64,000 bases of DNA from JABMQF01 sp964563755. Its GTDB lineage: Archaea > Nanobdellota > Nanobdellia > Woesearchaeales > UBA11576. Positions 40,689-49,948 of the stretch are shown here, one piece after another (positions within the stretch are counted from its first letter, which is position 1; each line of letters opens with the position of its first letter). The notes under the pieces are model-generated. The model searched no databases. It saw only the letters and a program-made list of their open reading frames with translations, and was not told the DNA's origin. Position numbers and translations under genes: made by a program. Where the stretch lies: positions 222,122 to 286,121 of the forward strand of contig CAZLYC010000002.1 in NCBI GenBank assembly GCA_964563755.1, written 5' to 3'.

Positions 40689-41078
40689 TTATTTGCGCCT
40701 CCTTTTGTCTTTTGCTTTTTTCTTCCTGCCGGATATGCCTATCAAAGTGACTCCAAGGACTATTGATGCTACGCCGCCAACCTCTGTTGCTGAAACTTTC
40801 TCTCCGAGGAATACTGCAGCCATTATCGCGACCCATACAAAGCTCAATGATACAAAGGGGAATAGCATCGAAAGCTCGCCGTGCCTGAAAGCAAGAGTTA
40901 GCATTATGAAACCTATGAAATAGAAGAAAAGTCCTATCAGGACAGGGTAAGCGTTAAGCGCCCCCTCTATGCTCATCGAGAATCTATTGACTCCTGTCTT
41001 CAATAGTATAGAACCAACTGATGTGAAAATTGTGCAGAGAATTACTACAAGTATTGCCCACTTTTTTGTTTCTGGCAT
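40689..41078 (-). CDS. Half-size DMT/EamA-type transporter, subunit 1
   Basis: 129 aa, four hydrophobic segments plus a Lys/Arg-rich C-terminal tail (KKKAKDKRRRK), which marks a cytoplasmic C-terminus by the positive-inside rule. It shares LAFRHGELSMLFPFVSLSFVW with the LALKAGELSVLYPFVALQYVW type block of its partner gene. First of the pair; it lies 9 nt after secD. Confidence 0.82.
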   Translation of the reverse strand: MPETKKWAILVVILCTIFTSVGSILLKTGVNRFSMSIEGALNAYPVLIGLFFYFIGFIMLTLAFRHGELSMLFPFVSLSFVWVAIMAAVFLGEKVSATEVGGVASIVLGVTLIGISGRKKKAKDKRRRK

Positions 41079-41087
41079 TTTTAGAAA

Positions 41088-42827
41088 TTACTTCTTTAGG
41101 AGTATCTCGACAATTGCCGCAAAAGCAGGCCTTGTTATGAATACTCCGACGGATATTCCGATTATTGTTGTGAGCGCGAATCCTTTTAGGAGTCCTGCTC
41201 CTGCGAATAAGAGCGGAACCATTGATGCTACGCCTGTGAAGTATGCTACCATGATTATGAAGAATGCTCTCTTTATCCTCTCTCCCCAGCCGAATTTCTG
41301 GGACTCTCCTCGGAGCGTCTCATCTGCTATGACTATCTGTGAATCTACTCCTGTTCCTACTGCGACAATTATTCCTGCGACTGCTGCCATGTCTATGTTC
41401 CATTGGATTAATGCAGCTACACCTAGTATTATTACTACTTCAGATAGCATGGTAAAGACCATAGGCACTGATATCTTGATTTGCCTGTATCTTACAAGTA
41501 TGACCAGCGCTACTGCCAGTATTGTGATTAGCATCATGAATAGGACGTTCTTGACGAACTCCTCTCCAAGCACTGGCGATATTGCGTCTGTCTTTTCTAT
41601 GTTGAGCTTTACAGGTAAAGAGCCCGTGACCATTATTGTCTGAAGTCTCTTCATGTTCTTGAGCGCATCGAATACTCCGTCCTGCTGCGTCGCTCCTGAG
41701 CCGCTTCCTGATATCATTATCTCTGTCGCTGCTTTTCCTTTCAGGTCAGCGCCTATGTTGAGTTCATCTACAAGACCGTCATCCAGGTACAGGTATATCT
41801 TCTCGCTAAGGTATTCCTGACCGCTCTGTTCAGGCACGACATCTAGGTCTTTTGTCGCGTCCGCCTGTCTTTGTGCTGCTTCTGGTGATAATGATATTGA
41901 GAATCTGAATGAGCATGCCCACTGGTTCTGTGCTGTTTGACCGCAGCCTCTCTGAGGGTCTATGCCTGAGCAGTCTGCTGTCCTGCATACATAAGTTATA
42001 TCGTTGCCGCCTCGGAAAACAGATGTGTTGCCGACTTTGGCTTCGAATTTTCCCTGTTTCGAGAGCAGTTCTGTGACTTCTTCCTGATTCGCTCCTGCAA
42101 TCTCTATCAGTATGTACTGTTTGCCTTCAAGGTCTGATGCTTCTCTCACGACTACATCGCTCAGTCCGAATACGTTGAGCCTCTCCTTCAGGTTGGATAA
42201 TACGCTCTCCATATCCTGCGCACTGATCTCTTCTGCAGGCGTCAGAAGGACTCTTGTTCCGCCTTGTAGGTCAAGACCTTTCTTGACGTTAGTTGTTGGA
42301 GCATTGTAGACACTTATTCCTATGTCTTCTGTTCCTATCACTTCAGTCTCTGTCTTCTGTACTGTTTTTGTCACGTTGCGGGTCTCGTTGACTTCTTTTG
42401 TGACCCTTGTGCCATTGACTTTGACTGTCTTGTTGACAAGGAATATCTCTTCTACTGTTACATTTTCAAATTCATCAAGAAGCGTGACTTTAAGGAGAGG
42501 TTTGGTCTTGAGCTGGTAAAGCCCTTTTGTCGTCTTTATCTGGACTGTCCTGTTTGGCTCGAATGCAGAGACCATCTCTGCGTATTTTGCGTCGTCAGTT
42601 ATAGGCTCGTTGTTTATTGTAAGGATTCTTTCCTTTGACATCGGTGTTGATGTCGGAGAAGGACTCACTATCCCTGCGAGGCTCGCTGAGCTGTTTCTAG
42701 CTATGTTCCTTATTGCTACTCCTTCAGCGTTTGGGTTGGGATGTATTGCTACTAATGATAATACTATGAATACGAGAAGGACTATTATCCTTACGCTTTT
42801 CAGCATCTGCTTTAATTTGTCATTCAT
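41088..42827 (-). CDS. secD: Protein-export membrane protein SecD
   Basis: 579 aa, six membrane segments. The first segment is followed by a large outside domain (about 60-385) with the SecD GLDLQGGTRVLL motif and the P1 domain. The C-terminal RND-like membrane domain contains ISPVLGEEFVKNVLFMMLI and VGTGVDSQIVIADE. With SecF it uses the proton gradient to aid protein release after SecYEG translocation. A PDZ-like repeat appears in the outside domain (about 25-85, SLAGIVSPS and LTINNEPI). It is coupled to secF by a 4-nt overlap, in the order secF-secD. Confidence 0.93.
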   Translation of the reverse strand: MNDKLKQMLKSVRIIVLLVFIVLSLVAIHPNPNAEGVAIRNIARNSSASLAGIVSPSPTSTPMSKERILTINNEPITDDAKYAEMVSAFEPNRTVQIKTTKGLYQLKTKPLLKVTLLDEFENVTVEEIFLVNKTVKVNGTRVTKEVNETRNVTKTVQKTETEVIGTEDIGISVYNAPTTNVKKGLDLQGGTRVLLTPAEEISAQDMESVLSNLKERLNVFGLSDVVVREASDLEGKQYILIEIAGANQEEVTELLSKQGKFEAKVGNTSVFRGGNDITYVCRTADCSGIDPQRGCGQTAQNQWACSFRFSISLSPEAAQRQADATKDLDVVPEQSGQEYLSEKIYLYLDDGLVDELNIGADLKGKAATEIMISGSGSGATQQDGVFDALKNMKRLQTIMVTGSLPVKLNIEKTDAISPVLGEEFVKNVLFMMLITILAVALVILVRYRQIKISVPMVFTMLSEVVIILGVAALIQWNIDMAAVAGIIVAVGTGVDSQIVIADETLRGESQKFGWGERIKRAFFIIMVAYFTGVASMVPLLFAGAGLLKGFALTTIIGISVGVFITRPAFAAIVEILLKK

Positions 42828-44053
42828 TTTTGCTCTTCCTTCTTATCTTCTTGAGTGTGAGTTTGGTGAGTGTGTGTATGTTCATGTTCTGCGTGCTTGT
42901 GATCTTCATGGTGATGCTCATGGTGGACGACATGCTCTACCTTATGGACCGTCTCTTTTTTCTGTTCTCTTCTGTCCTCTTCTGTTTCTTCTTCGAGGTC
43001 TACGACTTCTTCGAATTCTGCGTCTTTGACATTTTCGCCGTAATCCGCAAGCGTCGCTGCAGCCTTTTTCTTTGATTGGTGCTCTACATATAGCCTGAGT
43101 ATGCCGACGTTCTGTATCCACGTGTTCATTATGTCGAACATTAGACCGATGAAAAGTATGAGCATTATCTGTTTAAGGGTCTCTGACTGTGTAAAGAAAT
43201 AAGCGACTATTACCGCAACTATTGCTGTTACAGTCATTGTCATTCCTGTGGCCATTGCTCCCATAATCCTTTCAAAGACAGTCCCTTCCTGTCTCTTGAG
43301 CACTCTTGTGGTCAGGAGTACGTCTGTATCGACCGAGTATCCTATGAGCATGAGCAGTGCTGCTATGCCTGCAGTCTCTACTTTCATGCCTATCACGTTT
43401 ATGACTGCTATTGTCATAGTTATGTCTGACACTGCAGATAGTATGACTGCTGCGGATGGGACGAATGTCTTGAATGAGATGAATACGACGAATGACATGA
43501 GAACGAATGCGAGTAGCATTGCGAACAATGTCTGCTTGAAGAATGCCTCTCCTAATGCTGAGCCAACTGTCTCGACGCTTGTCTTTTCAACGCCAGGCAG
43601 TATATCCTTGATTTTTGCAAGCAGGTCTTGAGCGTCGATATCGGACGCGTCCACGATGAATCCTATGCTTTTTCCTGCGCTTGACATCACTCTTACAGAA
43701 ACGCTGCCTTGTGGAAAATCATCCTGAAGCGTCTTCTGTAGCTCATCTACGTTGAATTCTCCAGAATATGGGGCGGTGATGCTTACTCCGCCCTTGAGGG
43801 ATATGCCTCTTGGGAGGAACTCTCCTGTCCTTACTATCTGGACGCCTATTATTATTATTGATATTGCGAGTAGTACTACTGTTATCCACATGAGGCTTTT
43901 GTATTTGGTATCGTAGAATTCCAGCAGTTTGCTGTGCTTCTTTTTATGTGCAGGAGCGTGTTGTACTGCCTGTTCTTTTGATTCTTCTATTGTTGAATCT
44001 GGCTTGTATTTCTTTCCTTTTATCCTTAGAAGCCTTCTTTCTCGTCTTGACAT
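42824..44053 (-). CDS. secF: Protein-export membrane protein SecF with His-rich tail
   Basis: 409 aa. After a basic cytosolic N-terminus (about 1-50) come the first membrane segment, the GISLKGGVSITAPYSG block, a small outside domain, and the C-terminal RND membrane domain with LIGYSVDTDVLLTTRVLK. The usual SecF ends near residue 310. Here about 90 further residues follow, first acidic (EEVVDLEEETEED), then a His/Glu/Thr-rich stretch with many HxH and HH pairs. It could bind zinc, nickel or copper in the cytosol (inference). First gene of the secF-secD-DMT run. Confidence 0.92.
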   Translation of the reverse strand: MSRRERRLLRIKGKKYKPDSTIEESKEQAVQHAPAHKKKHSKLLEFYDTKYKSLMWITVVLLAISIIIIGVQIVRTGEFLPRGISLKGGVSITAPYSGEFNVDELQKTLQDDFPQGSVSVRVMSSAGKSIGFIVDASDIDAQDLLAKIKDILPGVEKTSVETVGSALGEAFFKQTLFAMLLAFVLMSFVVFISFKTFVPSAAVILSAVSDITMTIAVINVIGMKVETAGIAALLMLIGYSVDTDVLLTTRVLKRQEGTVFERIMGAMATGMTMTVTAIVAVIVAYFFTQSETLKQIMLILFIGLMFDIMNTWIQNVGILRLYVEHQSKKKAAATLADYGENVKDAEFEEVVDLEEETEEDRREQKKETVHKVEHVVHHEHHHEDHKHAEHEHTHTHQTHTQEDKKEEQK

Positions 44054-44117
44054 GGATTAGCCAAAAAAAGACAGTCATTAATAAATGTTTCTGAGCTGTT
44101 AAATAGATTATGACAGC

Positions 44118-45743
44118 TTATAATGCTCTTTTACCGGTTTCTATTGCTGCTTTCACAAGTCCGAAGAACAAGGGAGCTGGCTCGATAAGTTTTGATTTAA
44201 GTTCAGGATGCGCCTGTGTCCCTATGAAGTATGGGTGGTCTTTGAGCTCTATGAATTCCGCGAGTTTCTTGTCTTCAGAAGCGCCTGATATTATCAAGCC
44301 CGCTTCAGTAAGGATTTTGTGCATTTCTGGGTTCACTTCATACCTGTGCCTGTGCCTTTCCCAGACAACTTCAGAATTATAGAGGTTGTATGCCAGCGTG
44401 CCTGTCTTGAGTATTGCCTTGTATGCTCCAAGCCTCATAGTGCCGCCTTTGTTTGATATTGCTTTCTGTTCTGGGAGTATGTCAACGACAGGATATTTTG
44501 TATCTGGATTGATTTCAGTTGAATTCGCTCCTGTAAGCCCGCATTTGTTCCTTGCGTATTCTATCACTGCAAGCTGCATCCCGAAGCATATACCTAGGAA
44601 TGGAATCTTGTTATCCCTGACATATTTTATTATCTCGATTTTTCCTTCTGTTCCTCTTGAGCCGAATCCGCCTGGGACAATGACCCCGCTCACACCTTTG
44701 AGAGCTTCTCTTGCGGTCATCTTTCCCTGCTCCAGGTCTGTCGTCTCTATCCATTTTATGTTGATCTTGTGTTTTGTATGCGCGGAAGCATGGTCGAGTG
44801 ATTCGAGTATGCTTGCATAGCTGTCCTCGAGCTTGGTGTATTTGCCGCATATAGCTATCGTCACTTCCTTGTCAAGGTTTTCAAGGTTTGTTATCAGAGT
44901 CTCCCAGAGCCTCAGGTTGGGAGGGGAATATATCCCGAGCTTCTTGTGTATTATCTCAGCTATGCCCTGCTTCTCGAAGATGAGCGGTATCTTGTAGACA
45001 TTGTCGACATCGACTCCTGATATCACATCCTCTTCATCGACATCGCAGAACAGGGCGACTTTCTTCCTTATTGATTCGTCAAGGTACTGCTCGCATCTCG
45101 CTATTATTATATCGGGCTGTATGCCTCTCTGTCTTATGAGATTGACGCTCTGTTGTGTCGGTTTTGATTTCTGTTCATGCACTCCGTGCGGGACTGGAAC
45201 GTATGTCAGGTGGACATATAGTATATTTTTTTCTCCGACCTCTTTTTTGAGTTGTCTTACTGCTTCGACGTAAAGCTCATTCTCAAGGTCTCCTACTGTT
45301 CCTCCAACCTCTATCAATAGTATGTCTGCGCTTTCTTTCTTGGCGACCTCGTGGAATTTTGTCTTTATGAGGTCTACGACGTGTGGTATGTATTGGACAG
45401 TCTTTCCGAGATAGTCTCCTCGTCTTTCTTTCTCGCGTATCTCCGCAAAAATCTTTCCCATGGTGAGGTTCCATTCGAATTTTCCGGTAACTCCAAGGAA
45501 TCTTTCGTAGTGGCCGAAGTCCATGTCTACTTCTCCGCCGTCATCAAGGACGAATACTTCTCCGTGCTCTATTGGGTTCATCGTACCTGGGTCAGTATTG
45601 AGATATCCGTCGAGCTTCATGGGTATGACATGAAGTTTTGATGATAGAAGGTGTCCGATGCTCGCCGCAGCTATGCCTTTTCCTAGTCCTGACAGAACTC
45701 CGCCCGTTACAACTATGAACTTGGTCTCTTTGCCGTTTGCCAT
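44118..45743 (-). CDS. pyrG: CTP synthase
   Basis: 541 aa. Amination of UTP to CTP. N-terminal synthase domain with VTGGVLSGLGKGIAAAS (ATP loop), and MNPIEHGEVFVLDDGGEVDMD (split by nature). C-terminal class I glutamine amidotransferase domain with the nucleophile Cys in GICFGMQ and the His/Glu pair in THPE-type AHPE. Full length. It sits between secF and the site-2 protease on the same strand, with separate spacing. Confidence 0.95.
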   Translation of the reverse strand: MANGKETKFIVVTGGVLSGLGKGIAAASIGHLLSSKLHVIPMKLDGYLNTDPGTMNPIEHGEVFVLDDGGEVDMDFGHYERFLGVTGKFEWNLTMGKIFAEIREKERRGDYLGKTVQYIPHVVDLIKTKFHEVAKKESADILLIEVGGTVGDLENELYVEAVRQLKKEVGEKNILYVHLTYVPVPHGVHEQKSKPTQQSVNLIRQRGIQPDIIIARCEQYLDESIRKKVALFCDVDEEDVISGVDVDNVYKIPLIFEKQGIAEIIHKKLGIYSPPNLRLWETLITNLENLDKEVTIAICGKYTKLEDSYASILESLDHASAHTKHKINIKWIETTDLEQGKMTAREALKGVSGVIVPGGFGSRGTEGKIEIIKYVRDNKIPFLGICFGMQLAVIEYARNKCGLTGANSTEINPDTKYPVVDILPEQKAISNKGGTMRLGAYKAILKTGTLAYNLYNSEVVWERHRHRYEVNPEMHKILTEAGLIISGASEDKKLAEFIELKDHPYFIGTQAHPELKSKLIEPAPLFFGLVKAAIETGKRAL

Positions 45744-45837
45744 TACGGGTTTTTTAAGAAACCGTGACCGTATTTAAAGCTTTATTGTAATCTGTTGATG
45801 ACTAATGAGCACCAACAAGAAAAATGAATGAAATAGT

Positions 45838-46437
45838 TCAGAACAATGCCTGCACGAGTCCGGTGAATACTTTTGAGCCGTCGAATCCGGGTATCGGCAG
45901 CATGTTGAATATGAACAGAAATATGTTTATCCTTGCGGTTATGGCTAGTATTGGTATGTACGTCTTGTATTTTTTTCTGAATGCTGTGCTCTTCAGGAGG
46001 AGGAATGGTACTAGGAACAACAGCAGGTTCACTGCAGGACCTGCGAATGCTATCGCTGACATCTGGAATGACGTGCCTAACCCGCCGATTGATACGTATG
46101 CAGGCACGAAGAATATGAAACCGAAATTCATGAGCTTCATGATGATTCCGAGCATTAGCCAGAAATACGCTGCGTTGAACTCAGCGCTCATGCCAAAGCT
46201 CAGTGCGAGCATCTTGTGGCCAAGCTCGTGCAGGACTATAGCGGGCACTGTGACTATCATCGCGAATATGAAACCTGTCCTGATGTTTATCTTTCTTGGA
46301 TTTCTGTAATATTCAAGAGGGTCGTAATTGTCTGATACCACCATCTTTCTTGCGGGAAGGAATGCGTCTTTGAAGATGAAGCCTAAAGCGAAGCTCATCA
46401 CAAGAACGTCAATTAATTCTCTTATTGAAAATAGCAT
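45838..46437 (-). CDS. Site-2 protease family (M50) membrane metallopeptidase
   Basis: 199 aa from this start. Zinc motif HELGH near residue 68 inside a membrane segment, and the second M50 motif NMLPIPGFDGSKV near the C-terminus with the third zinc ligand Asp. About five membrane segments, no PDZ domain. The open frame runs to 46644, but a TATA-like GTTTAAATA at 46465-46473 predicts a leaderless ATG at 46437, and the extra N-terminus would overlap the FKBP gene. It may release membrane-bound regulators or clear signal peptides. Confidence 0.88.
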   Translation of the reverse strand: MLFSIRELIDVLVMSFALGFIFKDAFLPARKMVVSDNYDPLEYYRNPRKINIRTGFIFAMIVTVPAIVLHELGHKMLALSFGMSAEFNAAYFWLMLGIIMKLMNFGFIFFVPAYVSIGGLGTSFQMSAIAFAGPAVNLLLFLVPFLLLKSTAFRKKYKTYIPILAITARINIFLFIFNMLPIPGFDGSKVFTGLVQALF

Positions 46438-46561
46438 AGAGATTTCAGGGCTTGATTTGGTATTTAAACTTTCCTTTATAAAGCGAATGATTATCTTTAT
46501 ATAGAAATGTTCTGATTTTTGATTTGTTGATATTATCTGAAAGTAATTTCGAGGTGCGAAA

Positions 46562-47092
46562 ATGGCTGAAAAGAAACCAAAAGCTGAGAAAAAACAGAAA
46601 GGTGATTCCAATAGCGGTGCAGACAAGTGTGTCTGTGAAGGCAATGTCGCTTGCGTCCATTACAAAGGCTCGCTTGAATCAGGTGAGGTTTTCGATTCTT
46701 CTTTTGACCGTGAACCGATAGAGTTCGTTGTCGGCTCTGGCCAGCTTATCAAGGGATTTGACAAGGCAGTTGTCGGCATGAAAGTAGGTGACAAGAAGAA
46801 CATCTCTCTTTTGCCTGCAGAAGCATACGGTGACAGGGATGAACGAAGGATACAGACTGTTCCAAGGGCCATGCTTCCAAAGGAACCTGACCCTCAGCCA
46901 GGTATGATGCTTGTGATAAAGACTCCGACAGGACAGAATTTGCCTGCCAAGATCGACAAGGTGGAAAAAGATATAGTGACTATAGATTTCAACCATCCTC
47001 TGGCTGGAAAGAATCTCAAATTTGAGATCCAGATTGTCGGAATCAAGGAAAAGAAAGAACATGAGCATGGTTGCGGCTGTGGCTGTGAATGA
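46562..47092 (+). CDS. FKBP-type peptidyl-prolyl isomerase (SlyD-like)
   Basis: 176 aa. FKBP domain with VHYKGSLESGEVFDSS near residue 42, LIKGFDKAVVGMKVGDK, and the archaeal/SlyD insert-in-flap segment (about 105-150). An N-terminal Lys-rich extension and a C-terminal EHEHGCGCGCE metal-binding tip are present, as in SlyD. A GAGGTG SD and a TATA-like element near 46495 precede the ATG. Cytosolic folding helper. The metal tip suggests nickel or zinc handling (inference). It is divergent from the M50 protease. Confidence 0.9.
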   Translation: MAEKKPKAEKKQKGDSNSGADKCVCEGNVACVHYKGSLESGEVFDSSFDREPIEFVVGSGQLIKGFDKAVVGMKVGDKKNISLLPAEAYGDRDERRIQTVPRAMLPKEPDPQPGMMLVIKTPTGQNLPAKIDKVEKDIVTIDFNHPLAGKNLKFEIQIVGIKEKKEHEHGCGCGCE

Positions 47093-47205
47093 TTGGCTCT
47101 TGTTTTTAAATGGTTTTTTCCTCTTTTAAATGCCGCTCCAAGCGCAAGATTTAAATAATAAATTAGCCAAAACAGCCCCTAATAGTGTAAAATTAGAGGT
47201 TTTAG

Positions 47206-47448
47206 ATGGAAAAAAAGAGTGACACATCAAAGGTTCTGGCATTTGTACTTATTGTTTTGACTGTATTGATATCAGCAACAAGCACCTGGCTTCTTATAAC
47301 AAGTTCAATGGATTCACCGGTTCCATCTGTATTTGACAAGGTTCTGATAAGTCTTAATATCATAAAGAATCGTCCTGCGCAGAATGTCCAGATGGACTCT
47401 AACGCAGGTCAGGCAACTATTTTCATCGCGAAAAGCAAAGGAGGTTAG
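47206..47448 (+). CDS. Small single-span membrane protein in surface cluster
   Basis: 80 aa. One membrane segment at about 10-32 (VLAFVLIVLTVLISATSTWLLI) then a short polar outside part ending FIAKSKGG. Not recognised. Its promoter has a TATA-like GATTTAAATA near 47149-47158. It is first in a five-gene plus-strand operon of surface proteins (47206-50386). The next gene starts 4 nt after its stop. Confidence 0.75.
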   Translation: MEKKSDTSKVLAFVLIVLTVLISATSTWLLITSSMDSPVPSVFDKVLISLNIIKNRPAQNVQMDSNAGQATIFIAKSKGG

Positions 47449-47452
47449 TTAG

Positions 47453-48109
47453 ATGAACGAAGATCTTTCAAACAAGACATTGGCGATTCTTCTCGGAGTC
47501 TCCATAGTGATATCGCTCGGCGGGCTTGCGATTTTCATGAGTCGCGGAGGCGAGCAGGTTACTGGAGCGGCTACATCTCCTGTAGCTATCGCCCGAATCA
47601 ACATAACTGAAAGAGCTTCAATCAATTGGACAGTCTACACAGTGGATTGGGGAACGGGCTATGTTGGTGACAACGCACTGTACTGCCTCATGGATACTGA
47701 GGGTACAAGAGACGCTCTTAACTGCACTAACTTCACTACAGTCTATGAAGGACTAAGACTTGAGAACGATGGAAATAGGGTTGTTACAGTAAACTTATCT
47801 TCAAATGCTAGCGCGGCAGATTTCCTGGGAGGAACAGATCCTTTGTTCCAGTGGAAGCTTATGAATAATGAATCAGACGCTTGTGGAACGCACATTGCAG
47901 GAAATGCTTGTTCAATAAACGCGTCAGCTCTTCAATACCAGACATACACTGATGTAAGCACAGCTCCTGTTGAAGCATGTCCTTGTTTCAAGTTCCAGAA
48001 CGCGAACGACACCATAAATGTCGAGCTTCTGGTAAAGGTCCCTTCAGACTCATACACTGGTGTCCGTGAAGCGACAATAACTGCTATTGCTACAGTGCTG
48101 GGTCCATAA
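47453..48109 (+). CDS. Membrane-anchored surface protein, paralog 1
   Basis: 218 aa. N-terminal membrane anchor (about 8-30) then an outside, beta-rich domain with many N-glycosylation sequons (for example NCT, NLS, NAS). Features: VDWGTGYV, NCTNFTTVYEGLRLENDGN, FQWKLMNNESDAC and a C-terminal VKVPSDSYTGVREATITAIAT. It is closely related to the 49286-49939 product. Its second half resembles the C-terminal modules of the two giant surface proteins. Cysteines near 75, 95, 135-150 and 180-185 may form disulfides. Confidence 0.82.
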   Translation: MNEDLSNKTLAILLGVSIVISLGGLAIFMSRGGEQVTGAATSPVAIARINITERASINWTVYTVDWGTGYVGDNALYCLMDTEGTRDALNCTNFTTVYEGLRLENDGNRVVTVNLSSNASAADFLGGTDPLFQWKLMNNESDACGTHIAGNACSINASALQYQTYTDVSTAPVEACPCFKFQNANDTINVELLVKVPSDSYTGVREATITAIATVLGP

Positions 48110-48132
48110 GTATTTGATCCAGGACAAGATTG

Positions 48133-49293
48133 ATGCTTATGACATGCATTAGGCGCAGGATATTTGCATATTTTTTTCTTTTTTCTATTGTGCTTTTCTC
48201 TGCTAAAGTGCTTGCTATAGGAATAAGCCCTGCTGATGCGTACATAAACTTCATACCGAACCAGGAGTATATCATAGACTACACGATAACATCATACAGG
48301 CCTTTTGAGTTCTACACGCAGGGAGCGTTCAGTGAATTTACCAGGATAGAGACTTTATCGCAGAGCGACACCTATGGGCATTTCAGCCTGCACATACTGC
48401 TTCCTGCAGAATATGATCCACCAGGAAAGCATCGTCTTTACGTGGCTGCAGCAGAGAAACCAATGCCTGGGACAGTGAATGCGCTTGCTATCATACGTGG
48501 TTTTGTTGAGATAGAGGTTCCGTTCCCAGGATATTATGCGGAGATGACTGTTGATGTAAAAGATGTCAACCAGGGCGAGCCTGTGATTATTAACGTTCTT
48601 GTGCAGAATAAAGGGAAGTTTAACATTACCGACGCGAGAGTTGAACTGTCTGTGCTTAGCGAAGGCAAAGAGTTAAAGAAGATTAATACTGACTCAGTGC
48701 CGATAGAGACTACTGCAGGGTATACTTTCCAAGCGATAATTGAAGGTGGAGAGCTTAAGTCAGGCAGGTATTCTTTGAATGCCAAGCTGTACTACGCAGA
48801 TAAGACTAAAGAGATAGTGAAAGAATTCAAGGTAGGGACTTTCGACATCGCGATTGTCAGCTACACTAACAAGATGTTCAATGGTACTGTGAACCCTTTC
48901 GAGATTGAAGTTGAAAGCTTGTGGAACAACAAGATAGACACAGTCTACATGGACCTCGCTATATTGAATGGCTCAAAGGTTCTTTCCACAGCAAAGACTC
49001 CACCTTTCGACCTGCTTCCATGGGCAAAGAAGAAATCATCTTTCTATTGGAACACAGAAGGGATTCCTATCGGTTCGTATGATTTGCAGATAGCGCTTCA
49101 TTATAATGAAGGGACAAGGACGGAAGAACGAAAAATATATATTGTCGAAAACATACCTCCGACTATTGAGACACCAGTCCCTGTCTCGACAATAATACTG
49201 CTAATAATAGCGGTCGTGCTTGTCGGGTTCAATGTCTATTTCATAATCGGCAAGAGAAAAAAGGATAAAAAAGAGAGCGATAAAGATGAGTGA
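48133..49293 (+). CDS. Secreted surface protein with C-terminal membrane anchor
   Basis: 386 aa. Signal peptide (about 1-28), then IGISPADAYINFIPNQEYIIDYTIT, a strand-rich domain that opens COG1361-like archaeal S-layer-related proteins, followed by two or three Ig-like repeats, then a C-terminal membrane segment (about 350-372) and a Lys/Asp tail. Paralogous in layout to the products at 51131-52393 and 58666-59907. A TTG at 48130 precedes the chosen ATG. It overlaps the next gene by 8 nt. Confidence 0.83.
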   Translation: MLMTCIRRRIFAYFFLFSIVLFSAKVLAIGISPADAYINFIPNQEYIIDYTITSYRPFEFYTQGAFSEFTRIETLSQSDTYGHFSLHILLPAEYDPPGKHRLYVAAAEKPMPGTVNALAIIRGFVEIEVPFPGYYAEMTVDVKDVNQGEPVIINVLVQNKGKFNITDARVELSVLSEGKELKKINTDSVPIETTAGYTFQAIIEGGELKSGRYSLNAKLYYADKTKEIVKEFKVGTFDIAIVSYTNKMFNGTVNPFEIEVESLWNNKIDTVYMDLAILNGSKVLSTAKTPPFDLLPWAKKKSSFYWNTEGIPIGSYDLQIALHYNEGTRTEERKIYIVENIPPTIETPVPVSTIILLIIAVVLVGFNVYFIIGKRKKDKKESDKDE

Positions 49294-49939
49294 AGATATA
49301 TCAAACAGGTCTTTGACTATTCTTGTAGCTATCACTCTTCTTATGATGCTAGGCAGCACTGCGATTTATGTTGTGAAGTTCAAAGGAGAGGCTATAACCG
49401 CTGCTGCGACGACACAGTATGCCATAGCTAAAATCAATATAACTACGAGGGCATCCATAAATTTCACGGTGAATTCCATAGATTGGGGTTCTGGTTTCGT
49501 GAATGATGTTGCGCTTTACTGCCAGCTGAACTCTGAAGGCGAGAATAATCCTGTGAACTGCACCAATTTCACGACAGTCTATCAGGGATTAAGGCTTGAG
49601 AATGACGGTAACAGGAACGTGCAGGTCAATCTATCGACAAACAATACTGCTGCTGATTTCTTGGGAGGAACTAATGCAGTCTATCAGTGGAAACTCATGA
49701 ATAATGAGTCTGACAGCTGCGGAAGCAGGGGGATAGGTGCAAATTGCGTGACAAACGCGTCTGCGCTTCAGTTCCAATCGTACTCTACTGTATCTACGAC
49801 ACCTGTTGAGATATGCCCTTGCTTTAGGGCAAGCAATCCAAGTGATCTGCTCAATGTTGAACTCCAGATACGCGTACCTTCTGATTCTTTCTCAGGTGAG
49901 CGCCAGAGCACAATAACTGCTATCGCTACTGCAATATGA
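49286..49939 (+). CDS. Membrane-anchored surface protein, paralog 2
   Basis: 217 aa. Same layout as the 47453-48109 product: membrane anchor, IDWGSGFV, NCTNFTTVYQGLRLENDGN, FQWK-type block YQWKLMNNESDSC, and a terminal QIRVPSDSFSGERQSTITAIAT. The two paralogs flank the larger secreted protein in the operon. Sequons are abundant. Likely a pair of related outer proteins on a common anchor protein; direct binding is inference. Confidence 0.82.
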   Translation: MSEDISNRSLTILVAITLLMMLGSTAIYVVKFKGEAITAAATTQYAIAKINITTRASINFTVNSIDWGSGFVNDVALYCQLNSEGENNPVNCTNFTTVYQGLRLENDGNRNVQVNLSTNNTAADFLGGTNAVYQWKLMNNESDSCGSRGIGANCVTNASALQFQSYSTVSTTPVEICPCFRASNPSDLLNVELQIRVPSDSFSGERQSTITAIATAI

Positions 49940-49948
49940 GTTGATTGT

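Noticed and set aside
45838..46644. Longer M50 protease with a 69-residue N-terminal extension.
   Set aside because: It would overlap the divergent FKBP gene, and the TATA-like box at 46465-46473 predicts a leaderless start at 46437.
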